Below, piece after piece: positions 8,593-17,561 of a DNA stretch of 52,267 nt. Where the stretch lies: assembly GCA_938017825.1 (NCBI GenBank), contig CALIJE010000002.1, positions 1 to 52,267 on the forward strand. Direction: 5' to 3'. A model generated the notes under the pieces. That model did not search any database. It was given only the letters and a program-made list of their open reading frames with translations, and was not told the origin of the DNA. The stretch's first letter is position 1, and each line of letters starts with the position of its first letter. A program made the translations under genes and the position numbers. This DNA is from an uncultured Flavobacteriaceae bacterium (GTDB lineage Bacteria; Bacteroidota; Bacteroidia; Flavobacteriales; Flavobacteriaceae).

Positions 8593-9135
8593 TTATGAGG
8601 ACGCCATTTCCAATAACTTGAGCATGGTTCTATGATTTCTGGTTGTTGCGGTTACGTTCAACTTTTTTTCGATAATATTATTCGTCAATCTAGCCTTACC
8701 GGCCCCATTAATACAGTTTAGATAAACGCAAGAGGGAGTGATGTGAAATAGCTCATTTGGATAATCACTCTGATCGAGGTTCGGAACAACATCAGGCGAA
8801 GGTGCATTTTTTAGCAAAACATAATATACACGCTTCGCTTCTAAATCTACTGGATCGGTATAAGGGCTCGCTTCAAGAATCTTACGAAGATCGTTGACTG
8901 ACTTCACCAGTACATGTACGTCAAAACCAAAAGACTTGGCAATTTCTGTTTTGATGGATTGTTGTACTTGTACCTCACTGGTAATGCTTGTGTTGAAAAC
9001 AATGTTGCCGCTTTGAATATAGGTGCGAACATCTTCGAAAGCCAGCTTATCGAACATTTTTCGCAAGGCATCCATCTTTATTTTTTTTTGACCACTAACA
9101 TTGATCCCTCTTAGAAGTGCGATATATGTTTTCAT
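8593..9135 (-). CDS. DUF1697 family protein
   Basis: This 180-residue cytoplasmic protein is recognised as DUF1697 from its start YIALLRGINVSGQKKIKMDALR, the YIQSGNIVFN segment, and the C-terminal ATTRNHRTMLKLLEMA. The domain is widespread and compact, and no biochemical role is established that I can name. It lies between mvaD and a flavoprotein gene on the same strand, with a 24-base gap to the flavoprotein start side. There is no signal peptide or membrane segment. Length is normal for the family. Confidence 0.88.
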   Translation of the reverse strand: MKTYIALLRGINVSGQKKIKMDALRKMFDKLAFEDVRTYIQSGNIVFNTSITSEVQVQQSIKTEIAKSFGFDVHVLVKSVNDLRKILEASPYTDPVDLEAKRVYYVLLKNAPSPDVVPNLDQSDYPNELFHITPSCVYLNCINGAGKARLTNNIIEKKLNVTATTRNHRTMLKLLEMASS

Positions 9136-9159
9136 ATGACTAAAATTTAGTAGAGTAGA

Positions 9160-10440
9160 CTAAGCCTTCACGATTCCCTGAGCGGCCATATAAGCGCCTG
9201 TCCACGCATTTTGAAAATTGAAACCTCCGGTAATCGCATCTACATTGATGATTTCACCGGCGAAAAAGAGATTCGGAAGTTTCTTGCTTGCAAAGGTTTT
9301 AAAGTTGATCTCTTTTAGTTCTACTCCCCCGGCGGTAACAAACTCTTCCTTGAAGGTACTTTTTCCTTGTACTTTGAACTCGCATTTTGTTAATTGATCA
9401 GCAAGATTTTGAATTTGCTGCTTTGTAACATCGGCCCATTTAGTGGGTTCTAAAATATGCGAAGCACGAACTAGGTTGGTCCACAGGCGTCTTGGCACAT
9501 TAAATGCTTTGGTTCGTAAGACAGTTTTTTTTGCTTCTACTTCTTTTATATCCATCAAATAGGAAAAGATCGAGCCTATATTATAGTCAGGTAACCAATT
9601 TACCCTGATTCTAAAGTGATAATTGCAATCATGCAATAGGTTCGCCCCCCATGCTGAAAGTTTAAGAATAGCCGGCCCACTTAGTCCCCAATGGGTAATC
9701 AAAACCGGACCTTCTTCTGACAAGACAATGTCGTCAGCTTTTTTACTTCTCAATTTAATGGTAATCTTCGGATTGAAAAGTGTTTTCGACAAAACAGAAA
9801 CCATGGCATTGGTGCTCAGACCAGGAATACCGATAATGCGTTCATCTTTGATATTGAATGTAAACAAAGAAGGTACGGGCCGCACTATGGTATGCCCCAA
9901 ACTTTCAAGTAAATTCCATATTTTAGGATTGCTTCCGGTCGCCATCAATAACTTCTTGGTCTTGTATTTTGCCTTGATTGTAGTAACCTCCCAGGCATTA
10001 GGGGCATTTTCGTAATTCTTTTGCACTATTTCGGTTACCGAACTATGACGCAATATATTAATGCCCAAACGTTCGGTTTCATTCAAAAAGCAATCTATAA
10101 TGGTTTGTGAAGAATTCGTGGTCGGGAACATACGACCGTCGTCCTCTATTTTTAGGTTGATTCCGCGTTGTTCGAAAAAGGCAATGGTATCAACAGTACC
10201 GTAATTATAAAACGGGCCCAATAGCTCTTTTGTACCCCTGGGATAATTTTTGACCAACTCCTTAGGATCGAATTCTGCGTGGGTAACATTGCAACGCCCG
10301 CCACCCGAGACCTTTACTTTTCCCAGGACTTCTTTTCCTCGCTCTATAATGGCCACTTTTAATTCTGGTTCGGCCTCGGCAATATGTATGGCAGCGTAAA
10401 ATCCGGCCGCACCGCCTCCAATTATTAAAACGTCGTACAT
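9160..10440 (-). CDS. NAD(P)/FAD-dependent oxidoreductase, HI0933/BaiN family
   Basis: This 426-residue flavoprotein opens with a Rossmann FAD-binding motif (DVLIIGGGAAGFYAAIH) and the family signature KVSGGGRCNVTH about 40 residues later. The C-terminus has the second FAD contact (FFAGEIINVDAITGGFNFQ, AWTGAYMAAQG). The HI0933/BaiN family comprises soluble flavoproteins of mostly unknown physiological reaction. BaiN of gut clostridia was linked to bile-acid dehydroxylation, which should not be assumed here. A middle insertion domain of about 150 residues is present as in homologues. Its start abuts the stop of the glycerophosphodiesterase gene, so the two are likely cotranscribed. Confidence 0.9.
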   Translation of the reverse strand: MYDVLIIGGGAAGFYAAIHIAEAEPELKVAIIERGKEVLGKVKVSGGGRCNVTHAEFDPKELVKNYPRGTKELLGPFYNYGTVDTIAFFEQRGINLKIEDDGRMFPTTNSSQTIIDCFLNETERLGINILRHSSVTEIVQKNYENAPNAWEVTTIKAKYKTKKLLMATGSNPKIWNLLESLGHTIVRPVPSLFTFNIKDERIIGIPGLSTNAMVSVLSKTLFNPKITIKLRSKKADDIVLSEEGPVLITHWGLSGPAILKLSAWGANLLHDCNYHFRIRVNWLPDYNIGSIFSYLMDIKEVEAKKTVLRTKAFNVPRRLWTNLVRASHILEPTKWADVTKQQIQNLADQLTKCEFKVQGKSTFKEEFVTAGGVELKEINFKTFASKKLPNLFFAGEIINVDAITGGFNFQNAWTGAYMAAQGIVKA

Positions 10441-11184
10441 TTAATTGACGCGTTCTGGGAAATTCGTAATAATGCCATCGACACCAAGTCGTTTCATTTT
10501 GAGAATATCTTCAGGTTCGTTCACCGTCCATGTGTAGATCTTAAAACCTGCCTCCTTGATAGCGACACTATTCTCCTTGTTAAGTTTTTTATGATTCGGA
10601 TTAATCGCTTCCGCCTGCAACTCTTTTGCTACCGCAATTGCATCTTGAGGATCATCCTCGGTTAAAACGGCGATTGCAACTTCAGGATTTAGCTTTCGCA
10701 TAACGCGTAGTTCATCCCAATTAAAACTCGATATCACGAAATTCTCTGGGGACCAACCTTTATTATCGATGTAATAATTCATGATAAAATTGACTCGATT
10801 CGAAGTGCCTGCTCCTTTAAGTTCAATATTTAGCAGCACCTTATTGTCGATCAATTTTAGGACATCCTGTAGCATGGGTATTTTATGATTTCCATCCAAA
10901 GTGAGTTTAAGTAAGTCAACAAAATTATACTCTTCGATTTTACCTCCTCCGTTGGTCAAACGATCGACCTTACTGTCATGAAAAACAACGGTTTCCCCGC
11001 TTTTCACATTAAAAACATCTATCTCTATGCCATCTACACCAAGGTCTAGGGCCTTTTGAACCGATGCCAAAGTATTCTCCGTTTCGTGACCCATAGCCCC
11101 GCGATGACCAATAACCAATGGTTCGTTCATACTATTACAACTTAGAAACAAAAGTAGGAAAAGTGAAAGTGCTAAATATTTCAT
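10441..11184 (-). CDS. Glycerophosphodiester phosphodiesterase, lipoprotein
   Basis: This GDPD-family TIM-barrel protein of 247 residues hydrolyses glycerophosphodiesters to glycerol 3-phosphate and an alcohol. An N-terminal lipoprotein signal ends LFLSC, with Cys16 as the lipidated residue. The catalytic and metal motifs follow: VIGHRGAMGHETENTLAS (HRG and ENT), DGIEIDV, and VFHDSKVDRLTNG. The C-terminal KIYTWTVNEPEDI and GVDGIITNFPE are typical. It is predicted to be membrane-anchored in the periplasm or at the outer membrane, scavenging phospholipid head groups. It abuts the flavoprotein gene. A TAnnTTTG-like element lies 30 bases upstream. Confidence 0.93.
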   Translation of the reverse strand: MKYLALSLFLLLFLSCNSMNEPLVIGHRGAMGHETENTLASVQKALDLGVDGIEIDVFNVKSGETVVFHDSKVDRLTNGGGKIEEYNFVDLLKLTLDGNHKIPMLQDVLKLIDNKVLLNIELKGAGTSNRVNFIMNYYIDNKGWSPENFVISSFNWDELRVMRKLNPEVAIAVLTEDDPQDAIAVAKELQAEAINPNHKKLNKENSVAIKEAGFKIYTWTVNEPEDILKMKRLGVDGIITNFPERVN

Positions 11185-11213
11185 CCTAAAATGGGTTTAG
11201 TAAAATTCTTCTT

Positions 11214-11221
11214 CAAATATA
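11214..11221 (-). promoter_or_regulatory. Candidate -7 element upstream of the glycerophosphodiesterase gene
   Basis: The minus strand reads TATATTTG, matching TAnnTTTG, 30 bases ahead of the ATG at 11184. No convincing -33 TTTG is found at normal spacing, so this is a motif match only. Confidence 0.35.
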
Positions 11222-11307
11222 CAATTGCATTTGATATTGTAGCCCGAAGAGAGTTATGGTACTGTTACATTTTGAGGGATTTTTTAAGGGAGTGAAGACG
11301 AATTAAA

Positions 11308-13167
11308 TCAATTCATCTTTAAAATAAATGATTCCAACGGTTGTAGCTTCAAGTCTACCATACCAATGCTATCATTGACCATTAGGGTCTTCTCAGAACC
11401 ATAAAGCATATCTGTAAGTGGATACTCCCCATAGGTAACATTCCATTGATCTAATATACTTTTTGGTATTTTAAGTTGAAGATCATGTACTTGTTCATCA
11501 TCAAAATTTGATATGATGATAAGCCTTTCTATCTCGGACCATCTCACATAAGAAAATAAACGATGGTCATAGGTATCTGTATTTTCTTTATTAAAAAAAT
11601 GAATATCTTCATAATTTGCGCCTAGGGCGTCGCTGGCGATCGTAAAGTTCAATAACCTTCGGTAAAAATCCCTAAGTTGCTTTTCGTCCTCAGTTGATTG
11701 TCCGCCGTCGTACTTCTTTTCATTTACCCAACGTTGTAAATGCGGAACTCCGATATAATCAAAAATAGAGGTTCGCGATGGCGTTCCAAATCCTGCATTA
11801 TCTGCACCGGGCTCACCAACTTCCTGACCAAAGTAAATCAATAAAGGCGCGCTGGTCATCGTTGCAGATACCACCATTGCAGGCATTCCCTTTTTGGCAT
11901 CACCTGCAAATTCAGGGCTGGCAATTCGCTGCTCGTCATGATTCTCCAAAAAATGTACTAGGTGATGTTCAATATCTTGAGAGCCTTTTTTAACAACGGC
12001 TAAATGATCTGTCCACCCATGACCCTGCATTACATGCTTCAAAGAATCATACATTTCTACTTTGTCATAGAGATAATCCATCTTCCCCTTGAAAATAAAG
12101 TCTCGATATAATGATGGATTATAAACCTCGGCCAATAAAAACGCATCGGGATTTTCTGTTTTGATATGCGAGTTCATATAGCTCCAAAATTCTACGGGAA
12201 CCATTTCGGCCATATCAAACCGAAAACCATCAACTCCCATTTCTAACCAATACAGGGCAATCTCCTTGAATTTTTTCCACGAATCGGGTACTTCCCTGGC
12301 CGCCCAAAACTGTTGGTGTTCGGTATAACTTTTTGAACCAAAATCTTCTGGTAATATATCAAAATCAAAAGACCCATCTGGTCTTACCCCATAATTAACC
12401 TTAATGGTCTCGTACCAATCATTTTGGTCTGGTCGAGGCAAACGTGAACCATTACCCGTCCATTTTGCCGGATTTTCAACAAATTTACCATCAGACAGAG
12501 GATGCTGAGCACCGCCCAGTGGTAAATACCCATCCTTCCATTCGGGTGTTTGAAAAATTTCGTCTGGGATATAATAGAAATTATTATCGCGAGCGTATAC
12601 TACCGAAGTATCGTCAGATGCCCCAAAAGGCTCACTTCCTTCCGGGGTCGTATTCCCTTCATAATTTCTTGCGACATGGTTAGGTACTATATCAATAAGG
12701 AGCTTTAGGCCACTATCATGGGTACGCTGAATCAGGGCCTTGAATTCTTCCAATCTATTTGTGGGGTCATCGGCCAAATCAGGATTTACGTTGTAATAAT
12801 CTTTGACGGCATATGGAGAACCCGCCCGTCCCTTTACGATATCCGGGTCGTCATTAGAAATGCCGAATTCGGAGTAATCGGAAATCACATCATGATGTGG
12901 TATTCCCGTATACCAGATATATGTAACACCCAAATTCTTTATGCTTCTCAAAGCTTCCTCCGAGAAATCCGAAAACTTCCCGACACCATTTTCTTCAATT
13001 GTACCCCAAGGCTTGTTCGTTGAATTCGTATTGCCGAATAAACGGGTAAAAACCTGATATACTACCTCCTTTTTTTTCGGCCGTTCATTCATTTCTTCCA
13101 TTTCATCTTCACAACCGACAACACATACTAAAGCTAGTAGTAAAATGTAGCTGATTGAAGTTTTCAT
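11308..13167 (-). CDS. GH13 alpha-amylase, surface lipoprotein
   Basis: This 619-residue glycoside hydrolase family 13 enzyme starts with a lipoprotein signal ending VVGC (Cys19) followed by EDEMEE. That acidic stretch resembles the Bacteroidota lipoprotein export signal for the cell surface. The catalytic triad is visible: nucleophile Asp318 in GFRFDMAE, acid/base Glu347 in FLLAEVYNP, and Asp411 in FLENHDEQRI. DIVPNHVARN is conserved region I. It should hydrolyse alpha-glucans outside the cell for uptake by the SusCD pair. It begins one base after the GH65 stop and ends the leftward LacI-PgmB-GH65-GH13 operon. Exact specificity (amylase versus neopullulanase-like) is not determined. Confidence 0.93.
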   Translation of the reverse strand: MKTSISYILLLALVCVVGCEDEMEEMNERPKKKEVVYQVFTRLFGNTNSTNKPWGTIEENGVGKFSDFSEEALRSIKNLGVTYIWYTGIPHHDVISDYSEFGISNDDPDIVKGRAGSPYAVKDYYNVNPDLADDPTNRLEEFKALIQRTHDSGLKLLIDIVPNHVARNYEGNTTPEGSEPFGASDDTSVVYARDNNFYYIPDEIFQTPEWKDGYLPLGGAQHPLSDGKFVENPAKWTGNGSRLPRPDQNDWYETIKVNYGVRPDGSFDFDILPEDFGSKSYTEHQQFWAAREVPDSWKKFKEIALYWLEMGVDGFRFDMAEMVPVEFWSYMNSHIKTENPDAFLLAEVYNPSLYRDFIFKGKMDYLYDKVEMYDSLKHVMQGHGWTDHLAVVKKGSQDIEHHLVHFLENHDEQRIASPEFAGDAKKGMPAMVVSATMTSAPLLIYFGQEVGEPGADNAGFGTPSRTSIFDYIGVPHLQRWVNEKKYDGGQSTEDEKQLRDFYRRLLNFTIASDALGANYEDIHFFNKENTDTYDHRLFSYVRWSEIERLIIISNFDDEQVHDLQLKIPKSILDQWNVTYGEYPLTDMLYGSEKTLMVNDSIGMVDLKLQPLESFILKMN

Positions 13168-13168
13168 A

Positions 13169-15475
13169 TTATGTACTAGTTACTATTTCTGGTTTTAGGA
13201 CGACCCGTTTTCCATTGACACGTATCGACATTTCTGAGTTGCCTTCCAATTTAAAACTACTGCCCTTTTGATCAATAGTAACCTTTAAGATACGGTTTCT
13301 AAAATTCACCTTAAACGAAAACAACGTCCATTCTTTGGGGATTCTTGGCGTAAATGATAACTTGTCATCCAGTACTCTCATACCTCCAAAGCCTTCTACA
13401 ATGCTCATCCAGGTGCCAGCCATTGAGGTTATGTGCAAACCTTCCTCGACCTCTTTATTGTAATCGTCTAAATCCAATCTAGAAGTTCTCAAGTAAAAAG
13501 TGTATGCCTGTTTCATCCGGTTCAGTTTGGCAGCTTGAATACTATGTACACAAGGTGAAAGTGAAGATTCATGCACCGTGAAAGGCTCATAAAAATCAAA
13601 ATGCTTTTCGAGCTGTGTCTCGGAAAAATGATCTTCGAAAAAGTAGAATCCTTGCAGCACATCTGCTTGTTTGATATAAGGTGACCGCAAAATTCTATCC
13701 CAACTCCATTTTTGATTTATAGGTCGCTGAGACTTAGGCAAATCATCAACACTTATCAATTTCTTATCCAAAAAACCATCTTGTTGTAAGAATACATCAT
13801 GAGCTTGGGAATAGGGCAAGTACATTCCATCTGAAACTTTTTGCCATTTAGACAGCTCATTCTCGCTTAATTCCGTTTTTCCTATGATGCGTCCATAATC
13901 CTGTTCATATCCTTGGGCTACTTTGTCTAGCTGTTCCAATGTATAGTCAATGCACCACTTTGCGAGGTAGTTAGTGTACCAATTGTTGTTTACATTATTC
14001 TCATATTCGTTTGGTCCTGTAACCCCAAGTATGACGTATTGCTGCTTTTCCTCTGAAAAAGTGGCACGTTGCTGCCAGAACCTGGCGATGCCAATAAGCA
14101 CCTCAAGGCCCATCTCAGGTATATAGGAATAATCACCCGTAAAGCGATAATAGTTGAAAATTGCATAGGCAATTGCACCGTTGCGGTGTATCTCTTCAAA
14201 TGTAATTTCCCATTCATTATGGCATTCCTCACCATTCATGGTAACCATTGGGTACAATGCTGCCCCATTCGAGAAGCCCAATTTTTCGGCATTTTCGATC
14301 GCTTTGTCAAGATGGTTGTAGCGATATTCCAATAAATTCCTTGCCACTTTATGGTCTTTAGTGGCCATATAAAAAGGAATACAATATGCCTCTGTATCCC
14401 AATAGGTGCTGCCCCCATACTTTTCTCCCGTAAATCCTTTGGGACCAATATTTAATTTAGAATCTGTACCGAGATAGGTCTGGTTTAATTGGAAAATATT
14501 AAATCGAATTCCCTGCTGCGCTTTTACATCACCTTCAATGGTAATATCGCTCATCTCCCAAATATTCGACCATTCTTGCTTTTGTTTTTCAAGTAGGGCT
14601 TCATAACCAATAGCTGTTGCCTTAGCCAAGACATTTTTAGCCGCTTGGAGCAACTCGGTTTTTTTATGGTTGCGATCTACCACATAGCCACCATATTTGT
14701 AAATGGTCAGTGTTGCTCCTTTAGCAACATGTTGCTTAAAAGTCATTCCGAGACGCACATCGGTCGATTCAATTATTGGCTTTGTATCAATAGTGGTATC
14801 ATCCAACATCAAATGCGATTGCATAAAGGTACAGGTCGCGAAATTCGTTTTCATGGTATGCGCCTCAACAAAAGCTTGTCCGTTATCAGCAGTCACCTTG
14901 GTGATATTCCAAAATTTATCGTCCCAATTACTGTCTTCATTTGTAATTCCGGCATCCAAATAAGGTTGCAAAGTAATTTCGGCATCTGAGTCTACCGGAG
15001 TAATCTCATATTTTATCGCCCCTACCTCGTCTAAGTCCAAACTTAAAAAACGGGTCGCGACAACTTTAATATGAATATTATTGATCGAAATAGCGTTGAA
15101 AGATCTTTTGTACCAGCCTTCCTTCATATTCAGCTCACGTCTAAAACCTGAGACCTTTTGACAGCTGTTCAAATCGAGCATCTCTCCATTTAGAAGTACA
15201 TCGATACCAATCCAATTAGGAGCATTAAGTACCTTGGCAAAATATTCGGGATACCCATTTTTCCACCACCCTACCCTAGTTTTGTCTGGATAGTATACTC
15301 CGGCAATATAGCTCCCTTGAAAGGTTTCACCGGAATAGTGTTCTTCGAAATTGGCTCTCTGCCCCATGGCACCATTGCCAATACTAAATAGGCTTTCGGA
15401 AGATTTAATTCGGTCTTTGTCAAAACCTTCTTCGATAATAGACCACGCGTCGGCCTTGATATAATTTTGATTCAT
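13169..15475 (-). CDS. GH65 maltose phosphorylase
   Basis: This 768-residue GH65 enzyme has the usual family length. It performs phosphorolysis of an alpha-glucosyl disaccharide to beta-glucose 1-phosphate plus glucose in the cytoplasm; there is no signal peptide. The probable general acid is Glu490 in GVTGPNEYENNVNNNWYTN. The segment HNEWEITFEEIHRNGAIAY and the substrate-binding STYWDTEAY (near residue 355) match maltose phosphorylases closely. Kojibiose, nigerose or trehalose phosphorylase are alternatives within GH65. The adjacent beta-phosphoglucomutase gene consumes the beta-glucose 1-phosphate product, and the adjacent surface amylase would supply maltose, so maltose is the best-supported substrate. 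Confidence 0.9.
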   Translation of the reverse strand: MNQNYIKADAWSIIEEGFDKDRIKSSESLFSIGNGAMGQRANFEEHYSGETFQGSYIAGVYYPDKTRVGWWKNGYPEYFAKVLNAPNWIGIDVLLNGEMLDLNSCQKVSGFRRELNMKEGWYKRSFNAISINNIHIKVVATRFLSLDLDEVGAIKYEITPVDSDAEITLQPYLDAGITNEDSNWDDKFWNITKVTADNGQAFVEAHTMKTNFATCTFMQSHLMLDDTTIDTKPIIESTDVRLGMTFKQHVAKGATLTIYKYGGYVVDRNHKKTELLQAAKNVLAKATAIGYEALLEKQKQEWSNIWEMSDITIEGDVKAQQGIRFNIFQLNQTYLGTDSKLNIGPKGFTGEKYGGSTYWDTEAYCIPFYMATKDHKVARNLLEYRYNHLDKAIENAEKLGFSNGAALYPMVTMNGEECHNEWEITFEEIHRNGAIAYAIFNYYRFTGDYSYIPEMGLEVLIGIARFWQQRATFSEEKQQYVILGVTGPNEYENNVNNNWYTNYLAKWCIDYTLEQLDKVAQGYEQDYGRIIGKTELSENELSKWQKVSDGMYLPYSQAHDVFLQQDGFLDKKLISVDDLPKSQRPINQKWSWDRILRSPYIKQADVLQGFYFFEDHFSETQLEKHFDFYEPFTVHESSLSPCVHSIQAAKLNRMKQAYTFYLRTSRLDLDDYNKEVEEGLHITSMAGTWMSIVEGFGGMRVLDDKLSFTPRIPKEWTLFSFKVNFRNRILKVTIDQKGSSFKLEGNSEMSIRVNGKRVVLKPEIVTST

Positions 15476-15496
15476 TGAATGTTAGTATCTCTTTTA

Positions 15497-16150
15497 TTAT
15501 GTCAACAGCCCTTCCAAAAAGGCCAAATCAATCTCCGTAAAATCATTAAAATTGTAATCTGCCTCTGATAGGGTCTGCGAATCACCAATGCCGATACTTG
15601 TCATCTTAGCATTATTCGCCGCTGCAATACCGGCTACAGCATCTTCGAAAACAATGCATTTTATTGGCTGCACGCCTAGTTTGTTCGCTCCTATCAAGAA
15701 AACTTCAGGATCTGGTTTTGCCTTTGTAACATTGTTCCCATCGACCAAAACATCAAAATAGTGCAACAAATCAACCTTTTCCAAAATAGGTCGGGCATTC
15801 TTGCTTGCCGAACCCAAAGCAATGGGCACGCCCCTGTTCTTAAGAAAATTTAGAACTTTTGGAACATCTGGGAGAATCTCTGAGGAATCCATCTCCTCAA
15901 TGTAGGCCAAGTAGTCAATATTCTTTTCTATCATCCATTTATCGAATTGTTCTTGACTTGACTCTACTTCGCCTATATCCAATAAAATTTCCAGACATCT
16001 TTTACGGCTAACACCTTTGAACTGCTCATTGTGTTCGTGGGTGAACTCAAACCCGAGCTCGTTGGCCAATTTTTTCCACGCCAAATAATGGTATTTGGCA
16101 GTATCAACGATTACCCCGTCCAGGTCGAAAATAAATCCGGTTTTTATCAT
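15497..16150 (-). CDS. pgmB: Beta-phosphoglucomutase
   Basis: This 217-residue HAD-superfamily enzyme interconverts beta-glucose 1-phosphate and glucose 6-phosphate. Motif I is FIFDLDGVIVDTAKYHYLAW, giving the Asp nucleophile and acid/base pair. The cap carries the substrate segment KGVSRKRCLEILL. Motif II is LGSASKN and motif IV is VFEDAVAGIAAA. The length is standard for PgmB. It lies between the LacI regulator and the GH65 phosphorylase genes with gaps of about 20 bases, an arrangement repeatedly seen in bacterial maltose phosphorolysis operons. It lets the cell keep the phosphorolytic energy of maltose without an extra ATP. Confidence 0.95.
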   Translation of the reverse strand: MIKTGFIFDLDGVIVDTAKYHYLAWKKLANELGFEFTHEHNEQFKGVSRKRCLEILLDIGEVESSQEQFDKWMIEKNIDYLAYIEEMDSSEILPDVPKVLNFLKNRGVPIALGSASKNARPILEKVDLLHYFDVLVDGNNVTKAKPDPEVFLIGANKLGVQPIKCIVFEDAVAGIAAANNAKMTSIGIGDSQTLSEADYNFNDFTEIDLAFLEGLLT

Positions 16151-16168
16151 TTCGTAAACACGTGTAAT

Positions 16169-17194
16169 TTAATTTATCGTAGAATCTCTTTCGATTAGAG
16201 TGGCTTCAATAACCTTAGTCTGAAAAACTGGTTCCTCCTCTTCTTCATTTTCGCTTTCTATCCTTTCTATAAGCATATGCGCAGCTATCGAGCCCATTTG
16301 ATCGCCATGTTGCGCAATTGCGGTCAAGGAAGGTTGGGCATATTTCGAAAGCAAGCCGTCGGTAAAACCGATGAACGAAATATCCTCGGGTATTCTGAAA
16401 CCTTTTTTCCTGGCCAAGTTCATGGCGTGTATGGCCGTAATCTCGTTTACGGCCAAAACTGCATCAATACTGTTAGACTCCAAAAAGGGATCGATAATAT
16501 CAATATTCTTCTCAGGCGGTAATTCCAAAATTAATTTTTCATCTACTTCAAGACCGCAATCTACCAGGGCACGTAAATACCCTTTGGTCCTCGCTTTATT
16601 TACATTATAATGGGCCCCTGTTGAAAACAAGGCAATTCGCTTTTTTCCTGAGCCGGCCATTTTTTTCACGGCTTCATATGCAATTTGCTCATCGTCAATC
16701 ACAACTTTATCACATTCTATTTCATCCGTAGTACTGTCAAATAAAACCAATGGAATGCCCTGTTCGGTAACTTCCCGTAGATGGTTATAGTCACTTTTTT
16801 CCTGCGTTTCGCTAGAAAGTGCCATAATGAAGCCATCGATACTGCCATTAGCAAGCATTTCCATGTTGATGACCTCTTTGTCAAAAGAAGCATCAGACAA
16901 ACATGCTATTACATTATAACCACGACTATTCGCGTATTTTTCGATGCCTCGAAAAACCGTCGTAAAAAAATAGTGCACTATATCGGGTATGATGAGCCCT
17001 ATGTTTTTGGTATGCTTGTTCTTGAGGCTTATCGCAATGTTATTGGGACGGTAGTTATACAGCTTCGCAAAGGCCTGAACCTTTTCTTTAGTGTCTCTCC
17101 CGATTTCCTCACTGTTTTTCAACGCCTTGGAAACAGTGGAAATAGAAACTTCCAATTCCCGGGCAATATCCTTTAGAGTTATTTTTTTTCTCAC
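16169..17194 (-). CDS. LacI-family transcriptional regulator
   Basis: This 341-residue repressor-type regulator has an N-terminal LacI helix-turn-helix (ITLKDIARELEVSISTVSKA) with the hinge region around YNYRPNNIA, then a periplasmic-binding-protein-like sensor domain (NIGLIIPDIVHYFFTTVFRG, ISFIGFTDGLLSKYAQPSLT). It is transcribed away from susC and is the first gene of the pgmB-GH65-GH13 operon. It probably senses a maltose- or xylose-derived ligand and controls both directions of the locus. The candidate operator at 17442-17455 and the similar site before xylB at 22415-22426 contain the CpG-centred core expected for LacI proteins. Whether it represses or activates is unknown. Confidence 0.93.
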   Translation of the reverse strand: MRKKITLKDIARELEVSISTVSKALKNSEEIGRDTKEKVQAFAKLYNYRPNNIAISLKNKHTKNIGLIIPDIVHYFFTTVFRGIEKYANSRGYNVIACLSDASFDKEVINMEMLANGSIDGFIMALSSETQEKSDYNHLREVTEQGIPLVLFDSTTDEIECDKVVIDDEQIAYEAVKKMAGSGKKRIALFSTGAHYNVNKARTKGYLRALVDCGLEVDEKLILELPPEKNIDIIDPFLESNSIDAVLAVNEITAIHAMNLARKKGFRIPEDISFIGFTDGLLSKYAQPSLTAIAQHGDQMGSIAAHMLIERIESENEEEEEPVFQTKVIEATLIERDSTIN

Positions 17195-17561
17195 CTTTTT
17201 TCAGGCATTAGGGTTTAATTATTGGCAAATTAGTTTTTTGAGGCATGCTTTCTAATTGTTTTCCCAATTTTTAACATATCGTTCAACAGGCGCAGTATAG
17301 TTGTGATATTTTTAGCAATTGAAAAAGACTTATATTTGGCAATATTTATTAAAACACCATCTTTGATGGCTGAATTTCGAAGATAGCACAATTTAATACT
17401 TGAAAAAATTTGAATATGATACTTTGAAAAAGTTATCAACACGAAACCGTTTGCGTAGTTATAGCACGGCCTTTATTGCTTGATTTAACATTTTTTTACA
17501 TATTTTTAACTCTTACATTTTAATCTAATTAAAAATTAACTCAACTTTAAACTAACAATTT
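17195..17561. other. Divergent lacI/susC regulatory region
   Basis: This 367-base AT-rich stretch between two divergent starts has no convincing gene. It holds a LacI-like operator candidate (17442-17455). An isolated TATATTTG (17331-17338, + strand) matches the -7 consensus but lacks a spaced -33 box and would give a leader over 200 bases long. The 80 bases before susC are very T/A-rich. Confidence 0.6.
17442..17455. promoter_or_regulatory. Candidate LacI-family operator upstream of susC
   Basis: CGAAACCGTTTGCG is an imperfect palindrome centred on CpG, with 10 of 14 positions matching its own reverse complement. That is the typical symmetry of LacI-family operators. It lies about 107 bases before the susC ATG in the region shared with the divergent lacI gene. 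The core AACCGTTT recurs at 22416-22423 just before xylB. The TTTG inside it could also be a -33 element, with a degenerate TATTGCTTG 20 bases on. Confidence 0.5.

Noticed and set aside
17331-17338. TATATTTG as the susC -7 promoter element
   Set aside because: It matches TAnnTTTG, but no TTTG lies at the usual 19-21 base spacing and the leader would exceed 200 bases, so I did not list it as a promoter.
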